Position numbers and translations under genes: made by a program
Notes under the pieces: model-generated
Database searches by the model: none
What the model was told of the DNA's origin: nothing
The model's input: only the letters and a program-made list of their open reading frames with translations
Shown: piece after piece, positions 1-8,543 of the stretch
Layout: each line of letters begins with the position of its first letter
Position numbering within the stretch: position 1 is the first letter of the stretch
Assembly: GCF_014195095.1 (NCBI RefSeq)
Contig: NZ_JACIBC010000002.1
Location: forward strand, 744,001-808,000
DNA: 64,000 bases
From: Rhizobium sp. BK602
GTDB lineage: Bacteria > Pseudomonadota > Alphaproteobacteria > Rhizobiales > Rhizobiaceae
Reading direction: 5' to 3'

Positions 1-163
1 GCACGTCGAAGACGATGGCCGGCCGCGCATTGCCGATATGGGCGAAATCATAGACGGTCGGGCCGCAGACATACATGCGGACATTGTCGCGATCGATCGG
101 CTGGAAATCGACCTTTTCGCGTGTCAGCGTGTTGTAGAACTTCAATTGCGGCTCGGCGCCCAT
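1..163 (-). CDS. cysS: Cysteinyl-tRNA synthetase, N-terminal part only (runs off the window)
   Basis: Only the first 54 codons are present; the gene continues beyond the left edge. The reverse-strand protein starts [18 protein letters not shown] and contains [19 protein letters not shown], the Cys-containing zinc ligand segment and the HIGH-type (here HIGN) class I aminoacyl-tRNA synthetase signature typical of CysRS. The enzyme charges tRNA-Cys in the cytoplasm. The ATG at 161-163 is preceded by a GGGAGAG ribosome binding site. About 225 bp without a gene separate it from the SDR gene upstream, so it probably has its own promoter there. Confidence 0.93.
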   Translation of the reverse strand, partial: MGAEPQLKFYNTLTREKVDFQPIDRDNVRMYVCGPTVYDFAHIGNARPAIVFDV

Positions 164-388
164 GTCACTCTCCCAAGGCATAAATCCGAAAAAATACCGT
201 CACCGGCAGGCCGGGGCGTTTGTCATCTTGGATTTTGGGAGACGAAAACGGCCAGGCCAGCGAAACGCTAGCGAATAATTTTCCGGCAGATAATGCAGAT
301 AACCGTTTTCATGGGCGGCTTTATCACGCGCCGGATGAATTTGGTCAAGTGGGGAGCGGGTCTGTCCCGTATGGGGAACGGGTGTTTT

Positions 389-1129
389 TTATTCCGGCAT
401 CCGGTAATCGACGAGCTTGTTCTCGCGCACGACGAAGAGCTTGCCGGTTTCAGTGACGTCGGGGCCTGCGAGCGGCAGGATCGCCTGGGCCACATCGCGG
501 GGATGCGGCAGCGTCTCCGGGTCTTCTCCGGGCACCGCCTGGGCGCGCATGGCGGTGCGGGTGGCGCCGGGATCGACGCTGGTGATGCGCAGCGCCGTGC
601 TCTGGGTTTCGCCGGCCCAGGTGCGGGCGAGCGCCTCGACGGCGGCCTTGGAGGCGGAGTAGGGTCCCCAGAAGGGCCGGCAGCGATGAGCGGCGGCCGA
701 CGACAGGATGATGGCGCGGCCGGCATCGGCGCGCATCAGCAGCGGCTCGACGGAACGGATCAGCCGCCAGGTGGCGGTGACGTTGATGGTCATCACCTTT
801 TCGAACACCTTGGCCTCGACATGGCCGATCGGCGAGATGACGCCGAGCACGCCGGCATTGGCGACGAGGATGTCGAGCTTGCCCCAGCGTTCGAAGATGG
901 AAGCGCCGAGCGCGTCGATGGCGTTCATGTCGGCGAGGTCGAAGGGCACGAGCGTCGCGGAGCCGCCGACCGCCTTGATGGCGTCGTCCAGATCCTCAAG
1001 GCCGCCCACCGTGCGGGCGCAGGCGATCACATGCGCGCCGGCCTTGGCGAGTTCCAGCGCCGTGAAATAGCCGATACCGCGCGAGGCGCCGGTAACGAGG
1101 GCGATCTTGTCCTTGAGATTGACGCTCAT
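389..1129 (-). CDS. SDR family NAD(P)-dependent oxidoreductase
   Basis: A 246-residue classical short-chain dehydrogenase. The cofactor motif TGASRGIG is at residues 13-20, the NAG structural motif at 91-93, a catalytic Ser near 143-144, and the YSASK active site (Tyr157, Lys161) follows. The length is typical of the family. It lies 69 bp downstream of purF on the same strand and may be read from the purF transcript, but nothing in the sequence links it to purine synthesis. The substrate cannot be predicted. The ATG at 1127-1129 lacks a strong Shine-Dalgarno sequence. Confidence 0.9.
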   Translation of the reverse strand: MSVNLKDKIALVTGASRGIGYFTALELAKAGAHVIACARTVGGLEDLDDAIKAVGGSATLVPFDLADMNAIDALGASIFERWGKLDILVANAGVLGVISPIGHVEAKVFEKVMTINVTATWRLIRSVEPLLMRADAGRAIILSSAAAHRCRPFWGPYSASKAAVEALARTWAGETQSTALRITSVDPGATRTAMRAQAVPGEDPETLPHPRDVAQAILPLAGPDVTETGKLFVVRENKLVDYRMPE

Positions 1130-1198
1130 GCTGTCTTGATCCGAATGCTCTGTGGAGGGAAAGGGGCGGAAAAGCGCCCCTTCTCAGCCGTTACCGGG

Positions 1199-2683
1199 TC
1201 AGCCGTTGCTGGCAAGCATGGAGAGCTTGCGCACATTGCTGGTGCTTTCCCGGTCGAGCAGGCGGGTCGGGTAGTCGCCGGTGAAGTAGTGATCGGTGAA
1301 TTGCGGCTGCGCATTGTCGCGCGGCGCACCGCCGACGGCGCGGTAGAGACCGTCGATCGACAGGAACTCTAGCGAATCGGCTCCGATGAAATCGCACATG
1401 GCCTTCAGGCTGCTGTACTGGTTGGCGAGCAGCTTGTCGGCATCCGGCGTATCGATGCCGTAGAAATCCGGATGATAGATCATCGGGCTGGCGACGCGGA
1501 TATGCACTTCGCGGGCGCCGGCGTCGCGGATCATCTGCACGATCTTCACCGAGGTCGTGCCGCGCACGATGGAATCATCCACGAGGACGACGCGCTTGCC
1601 CTCGATGATGGCGCGGTTGGCGGAATGCTTCAGCTTGACGCCGAAGGCGCGGATCTGCTGCGTCGGCTCGATGAAGGTGCGGCCGACATAATGGTTGCGG
1701 ATGATGCCGAGCTCGAAGGGAATGCCGCTTTCCTGCGCATAACCGATCGCCGCCGGCGTGCCGCCATCCGGCACCGGCACGACGACATCGGCCTCGATCG
1801 GGGATTCCTTGGCGAGATTGATGCCCATGTTCTTGCGGGCGACATAGACGTTGCGGCCGCCGACCACGGAATCGGGGCGGGCGAAATAGACATATTCGAA
1901 CAGGCAGAGCCGCTCCGGCTTGGGCGCTTCCGGCTTGCGGGCGTCGATGGTGATCGAGCCATCGGGCTGGATCTCGCAGATAATGACTTCGCCGTTTTCG
2001 ACGTCGCGGATGTATTTCGCGCCGATGATGTCGAGCGCGCAGGTTTCCGAGCAGAAGATCGGCTTGCCGTCGAGTTCGCCCATGACCAGCGGCCGGATGC
2101 CGATCGGGTCGCGGGCGGCGATCAGCTTGGTGCGCGTCATGGCGAGCATCGAATAGCCGCCTTCCATCTGGCGGATCGCGTCGATGAAGCGGTCGGAGGA
2201 GGAGGGATGCTTGGAGCGGGCGATGAGATGCAGGACGACTTCCGTGTCCGACGTCGACTGACAGATGGCGCCGTCGGCGATCAGCTGCCGGCGCATGGTC
2301 AGGCCGTTGGTGAAATTGCCGTTATGGGCAATCGCGATGCCGCCGACTTCCAGTTCGGCAAACAGCGGCTGCACGTTGCGCAGGATCGTCTCGCCCGTGG
2401 TCGAGTAGCGCACATGGCCCATGGAACGGTCGCCGGGCAGGCGGGCAAGCGTTGCCGGGTCGGTATAGTGATCGCCGACGAGGCCCATGCGCCGCTCGGA
2501 ATGAAAACGCTGGCCGTCGAAGGAGACGATGCCGGCCGCTTCCTGGCCACGGTGCTGGAGGGCATGCAGCCCGAGCGCCGTCAGGGCCGCCGCATCCGGA
2601 TGCCCGAGAATGCCGAAGACGCCGCATTCCTCGTGCAGCGTGTCGCCGTTGATATCATCCTCGAAGGAAAGGGAATGGTTCAT
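1199..2683 (-). CDS. purF: Amidophosphoribosyltransferase (first step of purine synthesis)
   Basis: PurF converts PRPP and glutamine to 5-phosphoribosylamine. The 494-residue protein has an N-terminal class II glutaminase domain with the nucleophile Cys20 in HEECGVFG, so a 19-residue propeptide should be removed. The C-terminal PRPP-binding domain carries VVLVDDSIVRGTT at about 366-378. I start it at 2683 because MNHSLSFEDD fits the family; an upstream in-frame codon at 2731 would add 16 unlikely residues. One cluster-type Cys is kept (SETCA, Cys215), but the positions of the other cysteines that bind [4Fe-4S] in Bacillus PurF hold other residues (HPDFYG, QFTDHYFTG), so this form probably lacks the cluster. 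It sits downstream of cvpA, as in many bacteria. Confidence 0.97.
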   Translation of the reverse strand: MNHSLSFEDDINGDTLHEECGVFGILGHPDAAALTALGLHALQHRGQEAAGIVSFDGQRFHSERRMGLVGDHYTDPATLARLPGDRSMGHVRYSTTGETILRNVQPLFAELEVGGIAIAHNGNFTNGLTMRRQLIADGAICQSTSDTEVVLHLIARSKHPSSSDRFIDAIRQMEGGYSMLAMTRTKLIAARDPIGIRPLVMGELDGKPIFCSETCALDIIGAKYIRDVENGEVIICEIQPDGSITIDARKPEAPKPERLCLFEYVYFARPDSVVGGRNVYVARKNMGINLAKESPIEADVVVPVPDGGTPAAIGYAQESGIPFELGIIRNHYVGRTFIEPTQQIRAFGVKLKHSANRAIIEGKRVVLVDDSIVRGTTSVKIVQMIRDAGAREVHIRVASPMIYHPDFYGIDTPDADKLLANQYSSLKAMCDFIGADSLEFLSIDGLYRAVGGAPRDNAQPQFTDHYFTGDYPTRLLDRESTSNVRKLSMLASNG

Positions 2684-2751
2684 GGCTGCGGGGCCTTTGC
2701 TCTCAACGTGGGCGGATCGGGGCGGCGTCACGACTGCGTTAGAATAGCTGA

Positions 2752-2781
2752 AAATCCGGCCGGAAAAAATATCCGGCCGGA
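2752..2781 (-). terminator. Terminator-like hairpin between cvpA and purF
   Basis: Two copies of TCCGGCCGGA (2755-2764 and 2772-2781) can pair across a 7-nt spacer. Read on the minus strand the hairpin is followed by TTTTC. It lies 65 bp past the cvpA stop and before the purF start, so it probably ends or attenuates cvpA transcription ahead of purF. Confidence 0.6.
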
Positions 2782-2846
2782 CGTTCGATCTGTGTGGCGT
2801 TCAAATGGCGATTATCGCCCGGCAGGTCAAGCCTGTAAACGCTCTG

Positions 2847-3467
2847 TCAATTATTCGTTTGCGGCGCGGGCGCGTCGTCGGACGGCGCCGTTTCGTTCGT
2901 CGTGCCGCTGTCGCTGCCATCCTGCGGCTGCGATTGCTGCTGATTGGGCGCGATCTTGTTGATGATCTCGGCCGGCAGAAGCGCCTGGACGTTTTCCGGA
3001 AGCTGGGCCTTCAGCTTTTCGACCATGGAATCGAGAAAGGGCTTGGATTTGGCGTTGTTGACCCAATCCGGGCGCGCCGCCGGCGCGACAAGCCAGTTCC
3101 AGAAGGCCACCACGACGACCATCAGCAGCAGGCCGCGCGCGGCGCCGAAGAGGAAGCCCAGCGTGCGGTCCAGCGCGCCGATGCGGCTGTCGATGATGAA
3201 GTCGGCGATCCTGATCGTGATGAAGGAAATGACGATCAGCGCGATGAGGAAGATGACGGCGGCGGACGCGATGGTCGCGATGCGGGTGTCGGCCGTATAG
3301 CGCAGCGCATAGGGGACCAGCAGCGGGTAGAGATAATAGGCCGCGACGGCCGAGCCGCCCCAGCTGACGATCGAGAGAATTTCGCGTGAGAAGCCGCGGA
3401 CCATGGCCAGAACGGCGGAGAACAGAATGACGCCGATAACAATACCGTCGAAAATCGTAATGGGCAT
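2847..3467 (-). CDS. cvpA: CvpA family inner membrane protein
   Basis: A 206-residue membrane protein with four predicted transmembrane segments (about 4-22, 30-50, 65-88 and 105-126) and the family's GFSREILSIVSWGGS and LDRTLGFLFGAARG signatures. The C-terminal 40 residues are hydrophilic and rich in Gln, Ser and Asp. In E. coli CvpA is needed for colicin V production and its gene precedes purF, the same order as here. The start MPITIFDG (ATG 3465-3467) has a GGAGTG site; longer in-frame starts toward 3542 would run into radA. Its molecular role is not settled. Confidence 0.92.
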   Translation of the reverse strand: MPITIFDGIVIGVILFSAVLAMVRGFSREILSIVSWGGSAVAAYYLYPLLVPYALRYTADTRIATIASAAVIFLIALIVISFITIRIADFIIDSRIGALDRTLGFLFGAARGLLLMVVVVAFWNWLVAPAARPDWVNNAKSKPFLDSMVEKLKAQLPENVQALLPAEIINKIAPNQQQSQPQDGSDSGTTNETAPSDDAPAPQTNN

Positions 3468-3538
3468 GTATAATCCACTCCAAGACTTGCCATGCCATGC
3501 ATGGCTGCCATCGGTCTCACTCTGCGCCTCTCTTGCCG

Positions 3539-4963
3539 TCAAGAACGGCTGAAGTAAGGCTCATCCTCGTCTTCCGCGCGCTTGAGCGCACCCTTCGATC
3601 CGGCAATGCGCGCCACCAGATCCGGCAGGCTGTCGATCTCGCTCCAGCGACCGCCATTGCCTTTCGGCAGATCGGCGGAGCCGGCAGGCAGGAGTGCCGC
3701 GGAAAATCCTAGCTTCTCGGCTTCCTTGATGCGCTGCGCAGTATGCGCAACCGGCCGGACGGCGCCCGACAGGCTGACTTCGCCGAAATAGACGCAATCG
3801 GCGGGAAGGGCAAGACCGGCCAGGGAGGAAACCAGTGCAGAGGCAACAGCAAGGTCGGCAGCCGGCTCGGAAATGCGGTAACCACCGGCAATATTGAGAT
3901 AAACGTCGTGCTGGCCGAGGCGAACGCCGCAATGCGCTTCCAGCACGGCGAGAATCATCGACAGCCTTGCCGAATCCCAGCCGACGATGGCGCGCCGGGG
4001 CGTGCCGAGCGATGTCGGGGCGACCAGCGCCTGCACCTCGACCAGCACCGGCCGTGTGCCCTCGATGCCGGCGAAGACCGCGGCGCCAGGTGCTTTCTCG
4101 TTGCGCTCCCCGAGGAATAGCTCGGACGGATTGGCCACTTCGCGCAGGCCCTTGTCCGACATTTCGAAGACGCCGATCTCGTCGGTCGGGCCGAAGCGAT
4201 TCTTCACCGTGCGCAGGATGCGATAGTGATGGCCGCGATCGCCCTCGAAATAGAGGACGGCGTCGACCATGTGCTCGACGACGCGCGGCCCGGCGATCTG
4301 GCCGTCCTTGGTGACATGGCCGACGAGCACCATGGCCGCACCCGTCTGCTTGGCGAAACGGATCATCGCCTGGACGCCGGTGCGTACCTGCGTCACCGTG
4401 CCAGGCGCGGATTCGGCAAGCTCGCTCCACAGCGTCTGGATGGAATCGATGATGACGAGGTCCGGCCGTTTGCCTTCGGCGAGCGTCGCCAGAATATCCT
4501 CGACATTGGTCTCGGCCGCGAGCAGGACGTCGGTGTCGGCGGCATGCAGGCGTTGCGCGCGCAGACGCACCTGCGCCACCGCCTCTTCGCCGGAGACGTA
4601 GACGATCTTGTGGCCGCGCCGGGAGAGTGCGGCCGCCGCCTGCATCAGCAGGGTCGACTTGCCGATGCCGGGATCACCGCCGACGAGGATCGCCGAACCG
4701 CGCACGAAACCGCCGCCGGTGGCGCGGTCGAGTTCGGAGATGCCGGTATGAATGCGCGGGGCTTCCTCGATCTCGCCGGACAGCGTCGTCAGCGTCACCG
4801 CGCGGCCCTTCTTCGGCACCTTCGCCGGTCCGCCGCCGATGCCGCCCATCGGGTCTTCCTCGACGATGGTGTTCCATTCGCCGCAGCCGTCGCATTTGCC
4901 GGCCCACCGGTTATGGACCGTGCCGCAGTTCTGGCAGATGAATTGTGTACGGGCTTTTGCCAT
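3539..4963 (-). CDS. radA: DNA repair protein RadA (branch-migration helicase)
   Basis: A RecA-like ATPase that processes recombination intermediates. The 474-residue protein has an N-terminal four-Cys zinc finger (Cys10, 13, 24, 27), Walker A GGDPGIGKST at 95-104, the RadA-specific KNRFG motif at 254-258, and a C-terminal Lon-protease-like domain. Its ending EDEDEPYFSRS is hydrophilic. It lies between the toxin-antitoxin pair and cvpA, all on the minus strand, with 71 bp to cvpA and no terminator between them, so radA-cvpA cotranscription is plausible. Confidence 0.97.
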   Translation of the reverse strand: MAKARTQFICQNCGTVHNRWAGKCDGCGEWNTIVEEDPMGGIGGGPAKVPKKGRAVTLTTLSGEIEEAPRIHTGISELDRATGGGFVRGSAILVGGDPGIGKSTLLMQAAAALSRRGHKIVYVSGEEAVAQVRLRAQRLHAADTDVLLAAETNVEDILATLAEGKRPDLVIIDSIQTLWSELAESAPGTVTQVRTGVQAMIRFAKQTGAAMVLVGHVTKDGQIAGPRVVEHMVDAVLYFEGDRGHHYRILRTVKNRFGPTDEIGVFEMSDKGLREVANPSELFLGERNEKAPGAAVFAGIEGTRPVLVEVQALVAPTSLGTPRRAIVGWDSARLSMILAVLEAHCGVRLGQHDVYLNIAGGYRISEPAADLAVASALVSSLAGLALPADCVYFGEVSLSGAVRPVAHTAQRIKEAEKLGFSAALLPAGSADLPKGNGGRWSEIDSLPDLVARIAGSKGALKRAEDEDEPYFSRS

Positions 4964-5079
4964 CAGATGCTGTTCTCGATCTTCGGATTTTGCGCTCGTC
5001 GAAGCGAATCGCGTCCGGCCGTCAGATAATGTCTTTCGCGGCCTATCAAAACTAATGATTTCCGTATCAGTGATATTCG

Positions 5080-5107
5080 TGCCGGCCTTTATGCCGGCCT
5101 TTTTTGA
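5080..5107 (+). terminator. Plus-strand hairpin with T-run, no plus-strand gene before it
   Basis: GCCGGC (5081-5086) and GCCGGC (5093-5098) flank a CTTTAT spacer and are followed by CTTTTTTG on the plus strand, a classical intrinsic terminator shape. Both neighbouring genes (radA, parE) are on the minus strand, where the hairpin has no T-run. It may end a small plus-strand transcript starting within about 4965-5070, or it may only be a weak structure at the end of the toxin-antitoxin operon. Confidence 0.5.
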
Positions 5108-5158
5108 CGGAGGGTGATGGATCGCCCGCGATCACTGCGTGTTAGACGAGATTGGCCA

Positions 5159-5476
5159 TTAGCGATCATTGTCGACTTCGAAATCGTCAGGGTTGATCGT
5201 CTGATGCCCATGAAAGATTCGCAGGACATACAGTGACGTTTCATCAACACGGAAATAGATGCACCGATCACGATACGGAAACGCCCGCAGACCGGGTGTG
5301 ACCCAGTCGCGGGACACCCCGGAGTTCCCCGATTTGGCGAGCGATTTTATTTTGGTTTCAAGGGCATTCACCAGTCGCCTTGCCGCGACCGGATTCTTTT
5401 CCGCAATATAATCGTAGATGTCGATGAGGTCGTTGATGGCATCGGTGGAAAGCGAGAAACGCCTGCTTCGGATCAC
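5159..5476 (-). CDS. RelE/ParE family toxin
   Basis: A 105-residue type II toxin. Features of the ParE/RelE fold are visible: an N-terminal helix pair AINDLIDIYDYIAEKNPVAA, then GLRAFPYRDRCIYFRV and LYVLRIFHGHQ near the C-terminus. ParE proteins poison DNA gyrase and RelE proteins cleave mRNA; the sequence alone does not decide, though the R-x-F-P-Y and V-L-R-I-x-H-G segments favour the ParE side. It begins with GTG (5474-5476), which overlaps the antitoxin's stop as GTGA, so the two genes are translationally coupled with antitoxin first. Confidence 0.88.
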   Translation of the reverse strand: MIRSRRFSLSTDAINDLIDIYDYIAEKNPVAARRLVNALETKIKSLAKSGNSGVSRDWVTPGLRAFPYRDRCIYFRVDETSLYVLRIFHGHQTINPDDFEVDNDR

Positions 5477-5727
5477 TTGCGCGCCAAGGCCTTCTTGACG
5501 ATGTAATCGGTCAGATCGTCAGTCGAGGAAAAGCTGACATATTCTCCATTTTCGATCTGCCGATCGGCCTTATCGATCATGGCACGCAACTCGGCAAGCT
5601 TGGCTTGCTGGCTGCGTAGAAGTCTGAGACCAGCATGGAGAACGGCATCGGCGTCTTCATAATGGCCGGCCTTCACCTGTTCTTCGATAAAGGCTTTGTC
5701 GCCATCATTCAGATGAATAGTTGCCAT
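5473..5727 (-). CDS. ParD-like (CopG/RHH) antitoxin
   Basis: An 84-residue antitoxin. The N-terminus MATIHLNDGDKAFIEEQV is a ribbon-helix-helix DNA-binding segment and the charged C-terminal half would wrap the toxin. The ATG at 5725-5727 has an excellent AAGGAG site 7 nt away; a start 7 codons upstream is less likely. It precedes and overlaps its toxin gene. Such antitoxins usually repress their own promoter, which must lie in the 44 bp before alr's stop or inside the end of alr. The pair appears inserted into an otherwise conserved alr-radA neighbourhood. Confidence 0.88.
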   Translation of the reverse strand: MATIHLNDGDKAFIEEQVKAGHYEDADAVLHAGLRLLRSQQAKLAELRAMIDKADRQIENGEYVSFSSTDDLTDYIVKKALARK

Positions 5728-5771
5728 GACAGTCTCCTTTGCCTCCATATAGCATCTGGCCGACCGGATTC

Positions 5772-6935
5772 CTATTCCCCGGTCTCCTCCGCGATATACC
5801 GCCGCTCGTGCCGCAGCCCCAGGCTGGTCAGCATTTCGTAGCCGATCGTGCCTGCCGCTCTCGCTGCCTCGTCGACTGGGATGTTGCTACCGAAAAGCTC
5901 GATATAGTCACCGGCGCGAACAAGGTTTTCCGGCAGATCGGTGACGTCGAAGATGGTGAGGTCCATGGTGATGCGGCCGGCGACGGGCACCTTGCGGCCG
6001 GCGATGAAGCCATGGCCGCCGGCGATGCCGGTCTGGCGCAGCGGCACGCCGTTGCTCGACAGGCTGCGCATATAGCCATCGGCATAGCCGGCGGAAACGA
6101 TCGCCAGCCGGCTGTCGCGCGCAAGCTGGAGCGTCGCTCCATAGCCAACGGTTTCGCCAGCCTTGACGGAACGGGTCTGGATGATCCGGGCTTCGGCCGT
6201 CGCCACCGGGCGCATCGGATTGGCCATGCCGGACACGGCTTCCGCGCCATAGGTGGCGATGCCGGGGCGGGTGAGGTCGAAATGATAGTCCGGGCCGAGG
6301 AAAATGCCGGCGGAGTTGGCGAGGCTCGCCTCGATGCCCTCGAAGGCGGCGCTCACCTTGCGGAAGGCTTCGAGCTGCCGACGGTTCATCGGATTGGATG
6401 GATCGTCACCGCAGGCAAGATGGCTCATGACCAGTACCGGCGCGAAGCTTGCCGGACGGGAGACGTCGTCGGCGAGCGCCAGCGCATCCTCCATCGGCAG
6501 GCCGAGCCGGTTGAAGCCGGTATCGACCTGCAGCGCGCAGGGGTAGTCGCCATAGTCCGACAGCACCGACATCCAGAAGGTGAGCTGCTCTTCCGAAGCG
6601 ATGACGGGCACCAGGTCGTTTTCGAAGAAGAGCCGCTCCATGCCGGGCCAGATGCCTGAGAGCACGAAGATGCGGGCGTCGGGCGCATAGAGCCGCAAGG
6701 TCGCGCCCTCTTCGGCGGTGGCCACGAAGAAATCGCGGGCGCCGGCGAGATAGAGCGCCTCGCCGACATCCTCGATCCCCAGCCCATAGGCATCCGCCTT
6801 GACGACGGCGGCGGTGCGGGCGCGCCCGGAGCGCCGGGCCATGTCGCGCCAGTTCTCGACAAGGGCGCCGAGATCGACCGTCAGCCGCAAGCCGGCAGAG
6901 GCAAAAGCGTCGTGGTCGTCGAAATCATCTGTCAT
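5772..6935 (-). CDS. alr: Alanine racemase
   Basis: A PLP enzyme interconverting L- and D-alanine for peptidoglycan. The 387-residue protein carries the PLP lysine in AAVVKADAYGLG (Lys46) and the second catalytic base in VGYGATL (Tyr265), the spacing expected for the fold-type III family. The start MTDDFDDHD at 6933-6935 is chosen for family length; an in-frame start 30 codons upstream would cover the hairpin behind dnaB. It follows dnaB by 111 bp on the same strand. Confidence 0.96.
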   Translation of the reverse strand: MTDDFDDHDAFASAGLRLTVDLGALVENWRDMARRSGRARTAAVVKADAYGLGIEDVGEALYLAGARDFFVATAEEGATLRLYAPDARIFVLSGIWPGMERLFFENDLVPVIASEEQLTFWMSVLSDYGDYPCALQVDTGFNRLGLPMEDALALADDVSRPASFAPVLVMSHLACGDDPSNPMNRRQLEAFRKVSAAFEGIEASLANSAGIFLGPDYHFDLTRPGIATYGAEAVSGMANPMRPVATAEARIIQTRSVKAGETVGYGATLQLARDSRLAIVSAGYADGYMRSLSSNGVPLRQTGIAGGHGFIAGRKVPVAGRITMDLTIFDVTDLPENLVRAGDYIELFGSNIPVDEAARAAGTIGYEMLTSLGLRHERRYIAEETGE

Positions 6936-6950
6936 GGAGCCGCCTGAACG

Positions 6951-6981
6951 AAAATGGCCGGAGGGAATATTGCTCCGGCCA
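6951..6981 (-). terminator. Terminator-like hairpin downstream of dnaB
   Basis: TGGCCGGAG (6955-6963) pairs with CTCCGGCCA (6973-6981) over a 9-nt loop. On the minus strand the stem is followed by TTTTCG. It lies between the dnaB stop and the alr start and probably terminates or attenuates dnaB transcription. Confidence 0.65.
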
Positions 6982-7046
6982 GGATAGTGATCATCGACGC
7001 AAAGAGAAAGTGCTGCACTGCACATCCGTGCGGCAGGCAGCTCCCA

Positions 7047-8543
7047 TCAATGCTCCTCATATTGCATGAAGGACGAATCGGCGAGATCGGCGAAGCGGGT
7101 GAATTCCGACTGGAAGGCGAGCTTCACCGTGCCTGTCGGTCCGTGACGCTGCTTGGCGATAATGACGTCGGCCGTCCCCTTCACCTTGTCGAACAGCGCT
7201 TCCCACTCTGCATATTTCGGATCAGCCGGATCGCGCGGTTCCTGGTTCTTGACGTAATATTCCTCGCGGAACACGAAGAGCACCACGTCGGCGTCCTGTT
7301 CGATCGAGCCGGATTCGCGCAGGTCCGAAAGCTGCGGCCGCTTGTCATCGCGGCTTTCGACGGCGCGCGAGAGCTGCGAGAGCGCGATGATCGGCACGTT
7401 CAGTTCCTTGCCGAGCGCCTTCAGGCCGGTGGTGATCTGGGTGATTTCCTGGACGCGATTCTCGTTCGACTTGCCCGAGCCGGTCATCAGCTGGACGTAG
7501 TCGACGACCAGAACGTCGAGGCCGCGCTGGCGCTTCAGGCGGCGCGCGCGTGCCGACAGCTGGGCGATGGAGATACCGCCGGTCTGGTCGATATAGAGCG
7601 GCACCTTCTGCATCATCATCGAGCAGGCGACGAGCTTTTCGAAATCGGCGTCGTTGATGTCGCCGCGGCGGATCTTCGACGAGGAGACTTCCGTCTGCTC
7701 GGAGATGATACGGGTGGCGAGCTGTTCGGACGACATTTCCAGCGAATAGAAGCCGACGACGCCGCCGTTCTTCGCCTTCATGGAGCCATCCGCCTGCACT
7801 TCGCCCTCATAGGCGGCGGCGATGTTGTAGGCGATGTTGGTGGCGAGCGACGTCTTGCCCATGCCGGGACGGCCGGCAAGCACAATCAAGTCGGAGCGCT
7901 GCAGGCCGCCCATCTTGCTGTCGAGCGAATGAATGCCGGTGGAAATGCCCGACAGGCCGCCATCGCGTTCCTTGGCGACCGCCGCCATGTCGATCGCCAG
8001 CGCCACGGCATCGTTGAAGGACTGGAAGCCGCCGTCGTATCGGCCGTTTTCGGCGAGTTCGAACAGCCGGCGCTCGGTATCCTCGATCTGCGTCTGCGGC
8101 GGCATGTCGAGCGGCGCGTCGAAGGCGATGTTGACCATATCCTCGCCGATGGTAATCAGCGCCCGGCGCAGGGCGAGGTCGTAGATGGCGCGGCCGTAGT
8201 CCTCGGCATTGATGATCGAGACGGCTTCGACGGCAAGGCGCGCAAGATATTGCGCCACGGTCATGTCGCCGACCTTGTCGTCGGCGGGCACGAAATTCTT
8301 GATGGTGACCGGATTGGCGGTCTTGCCCATGCGGATGATGTCGCCCGCGACCTCGAAGATCTTGCGATGCAGCGGCTCGTAGAGATGAATGGGCTTCAGG
8401 AAGTCGGAGACGCGGTAGTAGGCATCGTTGTTGACGAGGATGGCGCCGAGAAGGGCCTGCTCGGCCTCGATATTGTTCGGAGCCTCGCGATAATGCTGTT
8501 CGGCGGGAGCAATGGCGGCGACCTTGCGCGCGGCTTCGTTCAT
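7047..8543 (-). CDS. dnaB: Replicative DNA helicase DnaB
   Basis: The hexameric 5'-3' helicase that unwinds DNA at the fork. The 498-residue protein has the N-terminal DnaG-interacting domain (about 20-125) and the RecA-like C-terminal domain with Walker A GRPGMGKT at 224-231 and Walker B VLVVDYVQL near 335. The segment QLSRAVESRDDKRPQLSDLR is characteristic of the family. The start MNEAARK (8541-8543) is preceded by an AGACGGAAA stretch; a start 10 codons further upstream is less likely. No intein is present. Confidence 0.97.
   Translation of the reverse strand: MNEAARKVAAIAPAEQHYREAPNNIEAEQALLGAILVNNDAYYRVSDFLKPIHLYEPLHRKIFEVAGDIIRMGKTANPVTIKNFVPADDKVGDMTVAQYLARLAVEAVSIINAEDYGRAIYDLALRRALITIGEDMVNIAFDAPLDMPPQTQIEDTERRLFELAENGRYDGGFQSFNDAVALAIDMAAVAKERDGGLSGISTGIHSLDSKMGGLQRSDLIVLAGRPGMGKTSLATNIAYNIAAAYEGEVQADGSMKAKNGGVVGFYSLEMSSEQLATRIISEQTEVSSSKIRRGDINDADFEKLVACSMMMQKVPLYIDQTGGISIAQLSARARRLKRQRGLDVLVVDYVQLMTGSGKSNENRVQEITQITTGLKALGKELNVPIIALSQLSRAVESRDDKRPQLSDLRESGSIEQDADVVLFVFREEYYVKNQEPRDPADPKYAEWEALFDKVKGTADVIIAKQRHGPTGTVKLAFQSEFTRFADLADSSFMQYEEH

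Noticed and set aside
366..382. CCCGT-7nt-ACGGG followed by TGTTTTTT on the plus strand near the SDR stop codon
   Set aside because: The stem is only 5 bp, the T-run is on the wrong strand for the SDR gene, and no plus-strand gene precedes it. Too weak to call a terminator.
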